Shown here: positions 26,973 to 36,255 of the stretch, piece after piece
How positions within the stretch are numbered: the stretch's first letter is position 1
Layout of the letters: the number at the start of each line of letters is the position of its first letter
From: Lewinellaceae bacterium
GTDB lineage: Bacteria; Bacteroidota; Bacteroidia; Chitinophagales; Saprospiraceae
Assembly (NCBI GenBank): GCA_020636445.1
Contig: JACJXV010000016.1
Location: forward strand, 12,366 to 76,365
DNA length: 64,000 bases
Direction: 5' to 3'
The notes under the pieces: model-generated
The model's database searches: none
Told to the model about the DNA's origin: nothing
The model's input: only the letters and a program-made list of their open reading frames with translations
Made by a program: the position numbers and the translations under genes

Positions 26973-27247
26973 AGATTTGATTGATATTTGAAACATGTTA
27001 AAAATGCAACACCTGGTGGAAGTTTTGGGTGGTCGCAACGTTCAAACAGGGGGGTAATCTCTTCATTTTTCTGCGCTGGCGGTTTTTTCTGGTATAAAAG
27101 GAAATGAACTGGCTGACGATGGAAAAGATTGTTTGCTGCGGGGGACTGCTGGACTGGACCGCTCGTATCCCACCCGGGTTTGTCCTTACTTAGTGCCGAA
27201 CTGGGGAGGTGTTTTTCAAGTACAGGAAATTGACAAGACAAGACAAG

Positions 27248-28003
27248 ATGGAAGTACAGCGGCTTAATATGGACAATAGTTGGTTTTTCCACTTGGGGAG
27301 ACTGCGTTTTTTGGTAGATCCCTGGCTGGAAGGAGAGGAGGTTGATTATTTCCGCTGGTTCAACACACAATGGCACCGAACCCCTCCACTGCCTTACGAT
27401 CAAATACCCGATTATGACCTGGTCCTAATAACGCAAAAATACCCTGACCATTTCCACCAACAGACGCTTGCTCGCCTGAATCCGGCCAGGGTAATTGTGC
27501 CGGTGTCAATCGAAAAAAAAGTAAAGACCTTGCTGCCCAAGGCTGAGGTAATCGCCATGGGTGCGCGTCAACGGGTTTTTGAAACCCAGGGCGTGCGGTT
27601 TACCTGGTATCCATCTACCCGGCCACTGGGGCCAGTGTTCGATGCATGCTGTGTATCGGATGCCACGGAAGCGCTCTTCCTTGCTCCGCACGGCTACCAA
27701 CCGAACAAGCGGTGGCTGGCTCCGGACCAGCCGGTAAAACTGCTGATTACGACCTTCAATGAATTAAAGCTGCCTTTCTTCCTTGGCGGGCGTATTGCCC
27801 CCGGCATCCGCGGACTGATGTCCCTCGGCGCCCGGCTTCATCCTGCATACCTGGTGGCCACGCACGATGAGGATAAACATGCCAAAGGATTGGTCATGAA
27901 GCTTGCTGCCGTTCAGTCGACTACGAAAGCAGACCTTGAAACCTATCCGTCGTTGCAAAACCGCATTTTAGAGATTGATCACTATCGTTGTGTTAAGCTT
28001 TAA
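27248..28003 (+). CDS. metallo-beta-lactamase-fold protein with atypical metal site
   Basis: About 251 residues from ATG 27248; the frame extends back to 27209. The fold order is right: an N-terminal strand pair, WFFHLGRLRFLVDPWLEG with the D-P-W/H-L motif, then LVLITQKYPDHFHQQTLARL where most family members have T-H-x-H-x-D-H, then ALFLAPHGY and a late LVATHDEDKHAKG. The two histidines of H-x-H-x-D-H are Gln and Tyr here while D-H is kept, so metal binding may be altered. Similar variants exist in Bacteroidota. Substrate is unknown. It is divergent from the sulfatase and lies just before the WD40-caspase gene. Confidence 0.78.
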   Translation: MEVQRLNMDNSWFFHLGRLRFLVDPWLEGEEVDYFRWFNTQWHRTPPLPYDQIPDYDLVLITQKYPDHFHQQTLARLNPARVIVPVSIEKKVKTLLPKAEVIAMGARQRVFETQGVRFTWYPSTRPLGPVFDACCVSDATEALFLAPHGYQPNKRWLAPDQPVKLLITTFNELKLPFFLGGRIAPGIRGLMSLGARLHPAYLVATHDEDKHAKGLVMKLAAVQSTTKADLETYPSLQNRILEIDHYRCVKL

Positions 28004-28112
28004 TCTGTACAAGAACTCCTGGACATGAAAAACAGGAAAGAGGACCTTCAGGGGGACGCAACCCCAAACGACTATTTTAGCCATCTAAAGGAATGTAGTG
28101 CTTAACCCTTTT

Positions 28113-28141
28113 TTGTACCTTTCCTATACTACTTAATTTAC
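28113..28141 (+). promoter_or_regulatory. possible Bacteroidota-type promoter of the WD40-caspase gene
   Basis: TTTTTTG ending at 28115, an 18-bp spacer, then TAATTTAC (28134-28141) roughly matches the TTG / TAnnTTTG promoter of Bacteroidota. The start codon follows at 28154. The match is partial, in particular the last bases of the -7 element. Confidence 0.35.
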
Positions 28142-28153
28142 CTTGCGCTAGCT

Positions 28154-31100
28154 ATGAAAAAAATTATCCTGGTCACCTGTTTTCTGGGACTGACATTGCT
28201 TGCTTTCGGCCAGATTCCTCGCCTGGTTGTACCCATTGGCAATACCAAAGCTATTTCCTCCACGGCGTTTTCCCCTGATGGCAAATACATCCTTTCTGGA
28301 AACGGCGATATGATGATCGGAGATTGCGTAGCTATCCTCTGGGACCGGCAGGGGCGCGAAATCCAGACTTTTAAAGGTCATACATCGGTGATCACGAAGG
28401 TGGCTTTTTTTCCGGATGGAAAGCGCGTGCTGACTGGGAGTTGGGATGGAACAGCTAAGGTGTGGGACTTACAGGGCAAAGTGCTGCAGACGTTTAAAAA
28501 TACGGATAACATATCCGCCTTAGCCATTTCCCCCGATGGAAAGCTGATTCTGGTCGGGGATAATGATGGCGCTCGCTTGTGGGATTTGCAGGGCAAAGTG
28601 GTTCGCACCCTAGCGGGGGTAAAGGAAGTGCAGTCGGTAGCTTTTTCTGCGGACGGTACCCAATTGCTAACCAGTAATGGGGGCACCTCCCCCCTCCTCA
28701 AGTTGTGGTCCCTTCAGGGGCAGCTCATTCGATCTTTTGCACCAGGTAAAGAGGATACTGAAATCTACGGTGTTTTTTCACCAGATGGCAAACAGATCCT
28801 GAGTATAGGCTCTTATGCCATTGCCAAGTTATGGGATGTACAGGGTAACTTAATCCGGGAGTTGTTTGATAAGGGTTCCTTTGCTCCTTCCGCCTTCTGC
28901 TTTTCCCCGGATGGCAAAAAAGTCTTGCGGGGATTCAGGAATGGTGGGGTGATTTTATCGGATCTTCAGGGGGAGACCCTTTTTTCTTTACAGCGTGAGA
29001 GTTGGGTTAGAACCGTCCAGTTTTCTCCTGACGGACAGCATGTTCTCGTTGGTTGGGATGATGGAAAAATGGAGTTACTGGATTTGCAAGGACAGCCCAC
29101 CCAAAACTTTCGTGGGCATACCTCTACTTCCATGGATATGGCTTATGCACCGGATGGACAGCATCTGCTGTTGGGTGGGAGCGACCATACAGCACGATTA
29201 TGGGATCTCCAGCGACAGGAAATCAAATCCCTGCCGGGCCATGAGGAAAATTGGGTGGCTTCCGTTGCCTATTCCGCGGATGGACAGCAGATCCTGACCA
29301 AAGGGGGGCGGGATGCATTTCTGCGGAACGCAGCAGGTCAAACTATTCGAACTTATTCGGGCCCCAGGTTTGGCCTGAATAGGGCCGTATTTATTGCCGA
29401 TGGACAAGTAATGGGGACCGGCGATAATTTTATCAAGGTTTGGAATGCCCAGGGAGTAGAAACGAAGAGTACGGAAGTTAACTTCAATACCTATCACCCG
29501 GAGGGTTTTGCCAAAAATGGCCAGTTTATGCTTACCTCCAATAATCAAGGGGGGATGCGCATGTTAGATCGTGAGGGTAAGGTATTGCACATGTTGAATA
29601 GTGATGCCGGGTCCATGAGAGCCTTTGGTATATTTCCCGATGATCAGCAAATAATTATCGTTGACAACACGAATAAGGCTACAATATGGAATGCCGAGGG
29701 ACAAAAAATCCGCTCTTTCCAGGTTGCTGTTAAGATGTTGGAGCTGATAGGTGCCCGGTACTTAGCCATTTCTCCCGACGGACAAATGGTGGCTTCCATT
29801 GGCGATAACTACGTCATCAACCTTTGGGATTTACAGGGTCGGGTTTTGCAAACCTTTAAAGGGCACACCGGAATAATCAACACCCTGCGGTTTTCTCCTG
29901 ACGGAAAGCAGTTGATGAGCAGTAGTATGGACACGACGGTTAAGCTTTGGGATACCCAAACGGGCAAAGAACTGGCCACCCTGCTGACGATAGACGCTAC
30001 CGATTGGGTGGTGACCACGCCTTCGGGCTTGTTTGATGCCTCTCCGGGGGCCATGAACCTGATGTATTTCGTAGTGGGCCTGGAGGTCGTTGCACTGGAA
30101 CAACTCAAGGAGCGCTACTACGAACCAGGGCTACTACCGCGACTGATGGGACTTAGTTCCGGCACTATCCGCGAAGTAAGTACCTTAACTGCAGCGCCGC
30201 TGTATCCGGAAATAAACGCTTCCATCGATAACGATCAACTTACCATTCAGCTCACTCCCCGTAGTGGAGGGTTGGGAAAACTCAGCTTCTTTATCAACGG
30301 GAAAGAGATGGCCGAAAATCTCAACACGGGAAGTAAAACATCCCTGACCGTTGATTTAAAGGCGTATGATAAATTCTATCTGCCCGGTTCGAATACGCTG
30401 ACGATACGTGCCTATAACAGTGATAACTGGCTCAAGAGTCCGGCCTATGATCTCGACTATGCCGGGCCCGCCGCCAGCAAAGGTACCGGAACGGGCAGTA
30501 CCCCATCAACACCAACAACAAACATTCCCAAGCCCCACCTGTACGCGATCGTCGTGGGCACTTCCGACTACAGTGGCACTCAACTAGACCTGCGTTTTCC
30601 CGACCATGATGCTACAACTATTTCCCAGGCCCTGAGCAGCGCCGGGAAAGCCCTTTTTGAGGACCGGGTACATGTGAAACTACTGACGACCGATAGTAAA
30701 ACACCCACCGGAATTGCTTCCAAGACGAATATCGCCGCAGCCTTTACTGAGTTTGCCGGGCTGGCGAAACCTACTGATGTGCTCGTTATCTATTTTTCGG
30801 GGCATGGGATTAGCTATGGCAATGCAGAGCAAAGTCAGTTTTACTACCTGACCAAGGATATCGCCAGTGCTGATCTTTCAGATCCGGAGGTACGGAAAAA
30901 AGCTACGGTTTCCTCTGAAGACCTGACAGCCTGGTTGACGGCTATCACCGCTCAGAAACAGGTGATGATTTTCGATGCTTGTAACTCAGGAAAGGTTGTG
31001 GATGCATTCTCAGGTATTGGCGCTCGCTCCCTGAACTCCACTCAAATCCGGGCGCTGGATCGCATGAAAGACCGTACGGGTATGTTCATCCTGACGGGCG

Positions 31101-31690
31101 CTGCTGCCGATAAGGTGAGTTTTGAAGCGAGTCAGTATGGTCAGGGGTTGCTCACTTACAGCCTGCTGCAGGGAATGAGTGGCCTGGCCCTTACCTCCGA
31201 TAAACGGGTAGATGTTATGACGCTCATGCAGTATGCGCGCGATCAGGTTCCTGAGCTTGCCAAAGGCATTCGGCAGGTGCAAATCCCCGTGGTGGCTTTT
31301 CCTGCTAATGGGGGCAGTTTTGACATTGGCATAGTCAATGCCGGGGTGAAAATTCCACTGGCCCAGGTTAAGCCGGTGTTTATTCGCAATGTATTTCAGG
31401 ACGAGGATACCTTCGATGATGTGCTGGGCCTGACCAATGCCCTGGCGGGTTATTTTGAGGAAATTACTACCCGCGGGGCCCAGGCGGATATGATCTATGT
31501 TGATGTTAGCGAGTATGAAAATGCTTACTCTATCAAAGGGCGATATACCCTCAAAGGCGATGTGGTGACGGTGAGGGGCCGCTTATTTCAGGGTACTACC
31601 TCGAAGGGCGAATTTACCCTGACCGGCAAGAAAAGCCAACTTTCAGCCCTGGTTGCTGCCATTGTTGATAAGGTATCAGAAATGTTGTAA
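28154..31690 (+). CDS. secreted WD40-repeat caspase-family (C14) protease
   Basis: 1178 residues. A signal peptide (KKIILVTCFLGLTLLAFGQ) directs export. Residues about 35-615 are WD40 repeats of the form F-S-P-D-G-K...L-W-D-L-Q-G-x-x-x-Q-T-F, at least twelve, likely two propellers. A linker with WVVTTPSGLFDASPGAMNLM (about 615-640) is characteristic of bacterial WD40-caspases. The caspase domain is about 790-1065: HLYAIVVGTSDYSG, VIYFSGHGISYG with catalytic His884, and MIFDACNSGKVVD with catalytic Cys943, so both dyad residues are present. The C-terminal about 110 residues (RNVFQDEDTFDDVLGLTNAL and TVRGRLFQGTTSKGEF) resemble the TolB-N/FlgO/CsgG-like alpha-beta fold. Function is unknown; a sensor-coupled peptidase in the envelope is plausible. 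Confidence 0.9.
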   Translation: MKKIILVTCFLGLTLLAFGQIPRLVVPIGNTKAISSTAFSPDGKYILSGNGDMMIGDCVAILWDRQGREIQTFKGHTSVITKVAFFPDGKRVLTGSWDGTAKVWDLQGKVLQTFKNTDNISALAISPDGKLILVGDNDGARLWDLQGKVVRTLAGVKEVQSVAFSADGTQLLTSNGGTSPLLKLWSLQGQLIRSFAPGKEDTEIYGVFSPDGKQILSIGSYAIAKLWDVQGNLIRELFDKGSFAPSAFCFSPDGKKVLRGFRNGGVILSDLQGETLFSLQRESWVRTVQFSPDGQHVLVGWDDGKMELLDLQGQPTQNFRGHTSTSMDMAYAPDGQHLLLGGSDHTARLWDLQRQEIKSLPGHEENWVASVAYSADGQQILTKGGRDAFLRNAAGQTIRTYSGPRFGLNRAVFIADGQVMGTGDNFIKVWNAQGVETKSTEVNFNTYHPEGFAKNGQFMLTSNNQGGMRMLDREGKVLHMLNSDAGSMRAFGIFPDDQQIIIVDNTNKATIWNAEGQKIRSFQVAVKMLELIGARYLAISPDGQMVASIGDNYVINLWDLQGRVLQTFKGHTGIINTLRFSPDGKQLMSSSMDTTVKLWDTQTGKELATLLTIDATDWVVTTPSGLFDASPGAMNLMYFVVGLEVVALEQLKERYYEPGLLPRLMGLSSGTIREVSTLTAAPLYPEINASIDNDQLTIQLTPRSGGLGKLSFFINGKEMAENLNTGSKTSLTVDLKAYDKFYLPGSNTLTIRAYNSDNWLKSPAYDLDYAGPAASKGTGTGSTPSTPTTNIPKPHLYAIVVGTSDYSGTQLDLRFPDHDATTISQALSSAGKALFEDRVHVKLLTTDSKTPTGIASKTNIAAAFTEFAGLAKPTDVLVIYFSGHGISYGNAEQSQFYYLTKDIASADLSDPEVRKKATVSSEDLTAWLTAITAQKQVMIFDACNSGKVVDAFSGIGARSLNSTQIRALDRMKDRTGMFILTGAAADKVSFEASQYGQGLLTYSLLQGMSGLALTSDKRVDVMTLMQYARDQVPELAKGIRQVQIPVVAFPANGGSFDIGIVNAGVKIPLAQVKPVFIRNVFQDEDTFDDVLGLTNALAGYFEEITTRGAQADMIYVDVSEYENAYSIKGRYTLKGDVVTVRGRLFQGTTSKGEFTLTGKKSQLSALVAAIVDKVSEML

Positions 31691-31694
31691 GCTT

Positions 31695-31743
31695 CCTGCT
31701 TGGCTGCGGTTGCCCCTCAAGCTAAAACCCGTGGCCAAGCAGG
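31695..31743. terminator. possible bidirectional hairpin between convergent genes
   Basis: CCTGCTTGGC (31695-31704) is perfectly complementary to GCCAAGCAGG (31734-31743), with a 29-nt loop. It starts 5 bp after the caspase stop codon and 100 bp from the end of the converging gene. There is no T-run, so termination is inferred from position only. Confidence 0.4.
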
Positions 31744-31843
31744 TGCCGCTGCAGGGTTGGGGTTTGCTTTTTATTCACTTATCCTAGCTTTGGTAGGTGA
31801 GTTTGCTCCTGAGTTGCAGGACTCATTTCCTATTGCTGATTTG

Positions 31844-33886
31844 CTAAAACTGCGTTAGTGCTTCCTTTGCCGTTTCCACTGGTAGGCGACAGGCCTTGTT
31901 CTTACAAACGTAGATCAGCGTCTGTCCTTCCTGTAATTTATGCTCCAGCAAAGCGAGTTTTCCTTCAGTAGCGCCCCCCAGGAATAAGGCATGTGGCCGG
32001 TATGTCGCCTGAAGCTCACGGCGCCTGGCATCCCACTGTGGCCCCACAATGGCTACTTCATGAACAGGAATGGTTTCTTTCAGGTACAACCCCAGCCAGT
32101 GTGAAAAATAGGTGGGGTCCTGGCGGAAGCTCGACTGTCCCAGGACTTCGGTAAGCATATTATGGGAACGCTCCAGATAATCTTTGCGGTAAAGTAGCGT
32201 GCCTAATTCCCAGAAAGCCTGGGCTAAGACTGCGTTGGCAGAAGGAATGACATTGTCTTCAGTTTCTTTAGGTCGGATTAATAGTTGGGGATCCAAATCA
32301 GAAGTGGTAAAGAGCAAGGATGATTTCTCATCAGCAAAATGGGCCAGGGAATAGTCTGCCAGCAGCTGGGCACGGCGCAACCATTGCGCATCAAAACTAA
32401 TCTGGTAAAGGGCGATAAAAGCCTGGGTGGTGTGCGCATAATCATCCAGAAAGCCATTGATACGCCGTTGTCCATTCGGGTAGGTTCGCCATAGCTGCCC
32501 TTCGGGACTCATTAAACGAGTAGCCAGGAACTGGCCCATTTGCAAGGCTTTTTGGCGCAGGGACTCTTTGCCCAGACTGCGGTAAGCTTCGCAGTACCCC
32601 TGGATGGCCAGTGCATTCCAGGACGTGATCAATTTTTCATCGCGCGGGGGAGGGGAGCGTTTGCTACGGGCAGCAAGTAACTTTTGCCGAACATAATCCG
32701 GGGGGTCTCCTGAACCAGCTTTGCGCGTAAGCACCTGACGATCAGAATCCAACGTGACCAGCTGAAAGTAATTTTGGAAGTGCTTCTGCACGCTGTCATC
32801 CTGCCCGAGGGCTTGCTTGATTTCGGATGTCGTCCAGGTATAGTACCGGCCTTCCTCCCCTTCACTATCCGCATCAAGGGATGCATAGAACAGTCCGTCC
32901 GGATGTTGGAGGGAAGTTTCCAGGAAGGTCATAATCGCTTCCATGATTTGGCGGTAACGTGGTTTATTGGTAGCCCGGTAGGCCTGCGCATACAAACCGA
33001 GGAGCTGGGCATTGTCGTAAAGCATTTTCTCAAAATGAGGAATGGCCCATTTTTCATCGACGGTATACCGGGCAAAGCCACCGCCCAGTTGATCGTAAAT
33101 GCCGCCATTGGCCATGGCATCAAGTTGAGTGGTTACTGCCTTGAGAGCTACAGAGTCCTTATCCCCAAAACTGTACTGGAGGAGAAACTGAGCCAGGCCC
33201 GGCAGCGGGAATTTAGGTGCTCCCTGACGGCCTCCCCACTGCTCATCAGCGGTGCTGAGTAATTGATCTATAGCAGTTCCGAGTAAGGCCTCGGGTAGTT
33301 TAGGTACTTCCTTACCCGGCAGGCTTTTGGTAGTGGCCAGTTGTAATCCTTGCGCCAGACGAGCGGCATAATTCACTAATTGGTTAGGCTCTTTTTCGTA
33401 AGTTTCCTGAAAATAGGTGAGGATCTCTTGCCAGTTTTTGCGCGGGTAATAAGTTCCTGCCCATATCGGGCGCCCATCAGGTAGTGCAAAAACGTTGAGG
33501 GGCCAGCCGCATCCGCCACCGTTGGTGAGCTGGCAGGCCGTCAGATAAACATCATCGAGGTCGGGACGCTCCTCCCGGTCTACTTTAATACTGACAAAAT
33601 GGGCATTCATCTGGCGGGCTACTGCGGTGTCGGAAAAGGTTTCTTTTTCCATGACATGACACCAATGACAGGCCGTATAGCCAATGCTGATCACCAATAG
33701 TTTATTTTCCCGTTTAGCTTTGGCCAGGGCTTCTTCGCCCCAGGGATACCAGTCGACGGGGTTGCGGGCATGTAGTTGTAAATAAGGACTGGGTTCGTTG
33801 GCCAGGTGGTTTTCAGGAGTTGTACGTCGGCATCCTGCCAAAGAAAGAACTATAAAACCCCAGCAAACAGGTATCAGGATGCGCAT
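31844..33886 (-). CDS. YyaL/SSP411-type thioredoxin-domain (DUF255) lipoprotein
   Basis: 680 residues, the typical length. A lipoprotein signal (ILIPVCWGFIVLSLAGC, Cys at about 18) precedes the family's opening NHLANEPSPYLQLHARNPVD and GYTACHWCHVMEKETFS with the C-x-x-C active-site-like pair. The C-terminal about 450 residues form an (alpha/alpha) barrel related to N-acylglucosamine epimerases, with PKFPLPG, GGGFARYTVDEKWAIPHFEK and LDADSEGEEGRYYTWT conserved. The human relative is SPATA20. The activity is unproven; a redox or sugar-linked role is suggested by the domains. An envelope-anchored form is somewhat unusual since many members are cytosolic. The start lies 6 bp after the GGCT-like gene, so they form an operon. 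Confidence 0.92.
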   Translation of the reverse strand: MRILIPVCWGFIVLSLAGCRRTTPENHLANEPSPYLQLHARNPVDWYPWGEEALAKAKRENKLLVISIGYTACHWCHVMEKETFSDTAVARQMNAHFVSIKVDREERPDLDDVYLTACQLTNGGGCGWPLNVFALPDGRPIWAGTYYPRKNWQEILTYFQETYEKEPNQLVNYAARLAQGLQLATTKSLPGKEVPKLPEALLGTAIDQLLSTADEQWGGRQGAPKFPLPGLAQFLLQYSFGDKDSVALKAVTTQLDAMANGGIYDQLGGGFARYTVDEKWAIPHFEKMLYDNAQLLGLYAQAYRATNKPRYRQIMEAIMTFLETSLQHPDGLFYASLDADSEGEEGRYYTWTTSEIKQALGQDDSVQKHFQNYFQLVTLDSDRQVLTRKAGSGDPPDYVRQKLLAARSKRSPPPRDEKLITSWNALAIQGYCEAYRSLGKESLRQKALQMGQFLATRLMSPEGQLWRTYPNGQRRINGFLDDYAHTTQAFIALYQISFDAQWLRRAQLLADYSLAHFADEKSSLLFTTSDLDPQLLIRPKETEDNVIPSANAVLAQAFWELGTLLYRKDYLERSHNMLTEVLGQSSFRQDPTYFSHWLGLYLKETIPVHEVAIVGPQWDARRRELQATYRPHALFLGGATEGKLALLEHKLQEGQTLIYVCKNKACRLPVETAKEALTQF

Positions 33887-33892
33887 CCTCGC

Positions 33893-34327
33893 TTATTTAT
33901 TGGCATTAATGAAGGCCCAGTGCGCTCCATTTTTGTCCAGAAAATCAAGATAATGCCCCGAGGGGATGATAGTCAATCCCCGGGGGGAGCGATTGTACAG
34001 ATAGGCCCAGCAGCTATACATTTCGTCATCGATCCAGACGGGAATTTGCTCGCGCCGGTATTCGTTATTTGGGTGGCCATTAGGTTCCATCATTTCATAG
34101 GTATCCAGTATTGGCCAGACATCCGTTGGATTATCCAGTGTCATAACTTGCCCATAAACCCAGGTAGTCGCTTCGGGGGTGTGAACCAGGCCGGGGTATT
34201 GCCCAAGGTCGTATAACTGCCCTGTTGTGCGGCCTTCACCAAGCAGTTGTCCTTGAGATTTTAGAAATGCAGTGATACTCGATTCAATGCTTTGCAGCAG
34301 GGTTCCGTAAACGAAAAGGTATTCCAT
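33893..34327 (-). CDS. gamma-glutamylcyclotransferase (AIG2/GGCT-like) family protein
   Basis: 144 residues, normal for the family. It begins MEYLFVYGTL, the Y-G-S/T-L motif that forms the cavity floor, then GQLYDLGQYPGLVHT and VYGQVMTLD, and has the acidic residue region LDTYEMMEPNG with the expected general base Glu after D-x-Y-E. The family converts gamma-glutamyl-linked amines to 5-oxoproline or acts on related bonds; the substrate here is unknown. It is the first gene of a two-gene minus-strand unit with the YyaL-type lipoprotein and is divergent from the DUF6544-like gene. Confidence 0.87.
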   Translation of the reverse strand: MEYLFVYGTLLQSIESSITAFLKSQGQLLGEGRTTGQLYDLGQYPGLVHTPEATTWVYGQVMTLDNPTDVWPILDTYEMMEPNGHPNNEYRREQIPVWIDDEMYSCWAYLYNRSPRGLTIIPSGHYLDFLDKNGAHWAFINANK

Positions 34328-34514
34328 ATGCGTGCCGTTTTCACAATAAATATAAGGTATCCCGCGGTTTCATGCCTGGAATAATTAGGGTGATCAAGTT
34401 CAGTATTGCCTTTGATGGATATCATGGCATCGTTGAGCAACCAGCGACAATTTGGGGGCAGCGTTGGGGGCGCAATATGAATCTCGCCCGGCATTCCTAA
34501 TAAACTCAAAAAGT

Positions 34515-35612
34515 ATGTTCAGGTATATTTTGCTGGCTATTATCATTATTCACGGATTGATTCATTTACTGGGCCCGGCCAAAGCTTTTCATTGGGCTGA
34601 GGTAACCCAGCTGACGCAACCAATTTCCCGCCTGCAGGGCTGGGGCTGGTTGCTGGTAACGGTACTATTTGCCGGGGTGGGTATTTTGTATCTGCAGCAT
34701 AATACTACCTGGTTTTGGTGGGCTATTCCGGCAATTGTGGTGTCTCAGGGGCTTATTTTCCAGACCTGGCAGGACGCTCGATTTGGGACAATAGCTAATG
34801 TGCTGATCGGCCTGGGTGCTCTGCTGGCCTGGGCCTCGTGGTCTTTTGAACAGGAATTCAGAGCTGATGTGCGGGCTGCCTTTGCAGAACAGGCAGTATT
34901 ACCTGCACCAGACTTGCTTACCGAAGCAGATTTAGCGCCCCTGCCGGAGCCAGTACAACGTTATCTGCGCTACACGGGCTGTGTCAATAAACCTAAAGTG
35001 CAAAACTTTAAAGTGGTCTTTTCCGGGGAAATGCGCAGTAAGTCCATGGATTGGTTCTCCTTTACCAGTGAACAGTACAACTTCATCAGCGGCGACCCTA
35101 AGCGGTTGTTTTTTATGAAGGGTAAAATTAAAGGATTGCTCACCCCGGGATATCATGCTTACCAAAATGGCCAGGCATCTATGCTGATTAAAGCGCTGGG
35201 ACTAATTCCGGTAGTCAAGTTGGGAACTGCAGAGCTGTTTCCTGCCGAGACGGTGACGGTATTCAATGATATGTGTCTGTTAGCTCCAGCCACCTTAATT
35301 GATTCGCGCATTCAGTGGAAACCCATTGATTCACTGTCAGCACAAGCCGTTTTTACCAATGGCAATACATCTATTTCGGCGATCTTGTATTTTAATGAGG
35401 CTGGGGCACTGGTTGATTTTGGCTCTGATGACCGGTATGATGTGAACGCCAGCCAAAAATTCCACTTTACTACCCCCGTAGATCCCAACTATGCGGAGTT
35501 CCAGGGATACCGATTACTGAAATCAGGAGAAGCGGTTTGGCATTATCCGGAGGGGCCATTTACTTATGGGAAATTTCAACTAAAGGTTGTGGCCTATAAC
35601 GTAAAGGAATAA
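34515..35612 (+). CDS. membrane protein with DUF6544-type C-terminal domain
   Basis: About 365 residues from ATG 34515; the frame is open from 34452. Four hydrophobic helices at the N-terminus (MFRYILLAIIIIHGLIHLLG, then WGWLLVTVLFAGVGILYL, WWAIPAIVVSQGLIF, and IANVLIGLGALLAWASW) are followed by a soluble domain opening LPEPVQRYLRYTGCVNKPKV, the usual beginning of DUF6544/DUF6920 proteins. Later conserved pieces are FNDMCLLAPATLID and FGSDDRYD. The function of the family is unknown. It is followed by a non-coding region with an insertion sequence, so no partner is visible. Confidence 0.78.
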   Translation: MFRYILLAIIIIHGLIHLLGPAKAFHWAEVTQLTQPISRLQGWGWLLVTVLFAGVGILYLQHNTTWFWWAIPAIVVSQGLIFQTWQDARFGTIANVLIGLGALLAWASWSFEQEFRADVRAAFAEQAVLPAPDLLTEADLAPLPEPVQRYLRYTGCVNKPKVQNFKVVFSGEMRSKSMDWFSFTSEQYNFISGDPKRLFFMKGKIKGLLTPGYHAYQNGQASMLIKALGLIPVVKLGTAELFPAETVTVFNDMCLLAPATLIDSRIQWKPIDSLSAQAVFTNGNTSISAILYFNEAGALVDFGSDDRYDVNASQKFHFTTPVDPNYAEFQGYRLLKSGEAVWHYPEGPFTYGKFQLKVVAYNVKE

Positions 35613-35637
35613 GGACTATTTCTTTTCGAGGCATCAG

Positions 35638-36215
35638 CCCGCCTACGCCTAGCTTGTTCGCCTATGGCGGGCTACGGTGGGTAACCCTCCTGCACCGAAG
35701 GTTCCGGCGGGTAAAAAAATGCTCAACGGTCAACGTTATTCAGTCCAAGTCAATATCTAACATCCAATTTCCGGTTTCTAATCACGAGTGTACGGAACAC
35801 CTCCAAATTCATTGTTATTCAATATGTTGTGGGCCGTATTTGGCCAGGAGTTAACTTCCTAACAATATTTCTCCTTTTTTTCTTGACAAAAAAAGGAGCA
35901 AAAAAGTCAAGGCCGGAAGCGCCAGGGCTAAAATGGACCGACGCTTGAAGGAAGGTTTGAGTCCTTCAGGAAGATATCGGTTTGAGGCACTCCGCTGCCG
36001 GAAAAAAACTCGCCCTAGCTCCAATGATTTCACTTAACCCATTGCGATTACCGACCACAGGGTATTACCACAACCATCCACTTTGGCTCAAACAGTTTTT
36101 TTACCCGCCTCTGGAGGGCCGGCGGCCGCTGCGTTCGCAGAACAAGAAACTTAAGGGCCGGTCCATTTTTTAACGCCCTGCCGCTTAATGTTTACCCGCC
36201 TATGGAGGGCCGAAA
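35638..36215. repeat. dispersed intergenic repeat, copy 1, with small palindromes
   Basis: 35638-35715 holds GCCCGCC...GGCGGGC palindromic pieces. From about 35866 to 36215 runs a longer repeat in this order: a T-rich arm and CAAAAAAAGGAGCAAAAAAG, GGCTAAAATGG, CTGCCGGAAAAAAACTCGCC, TGGCTCAAACA, TTTTTACCCGCCTCTGGAGG, GGTCCATTTTTTAACG, and GTTTACCCGCCTATGGAGGG. The same blocks in the same order recur at about 61063-61397 and 62568-62880. No coding frame is supported. The IS4-type element follows 40 bp downstream. Confidence 0.75.
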
Positions 36216-36255
36216 AAGATGTTCCTTTCCCAACACTTCGCGTTATGTATATCTT

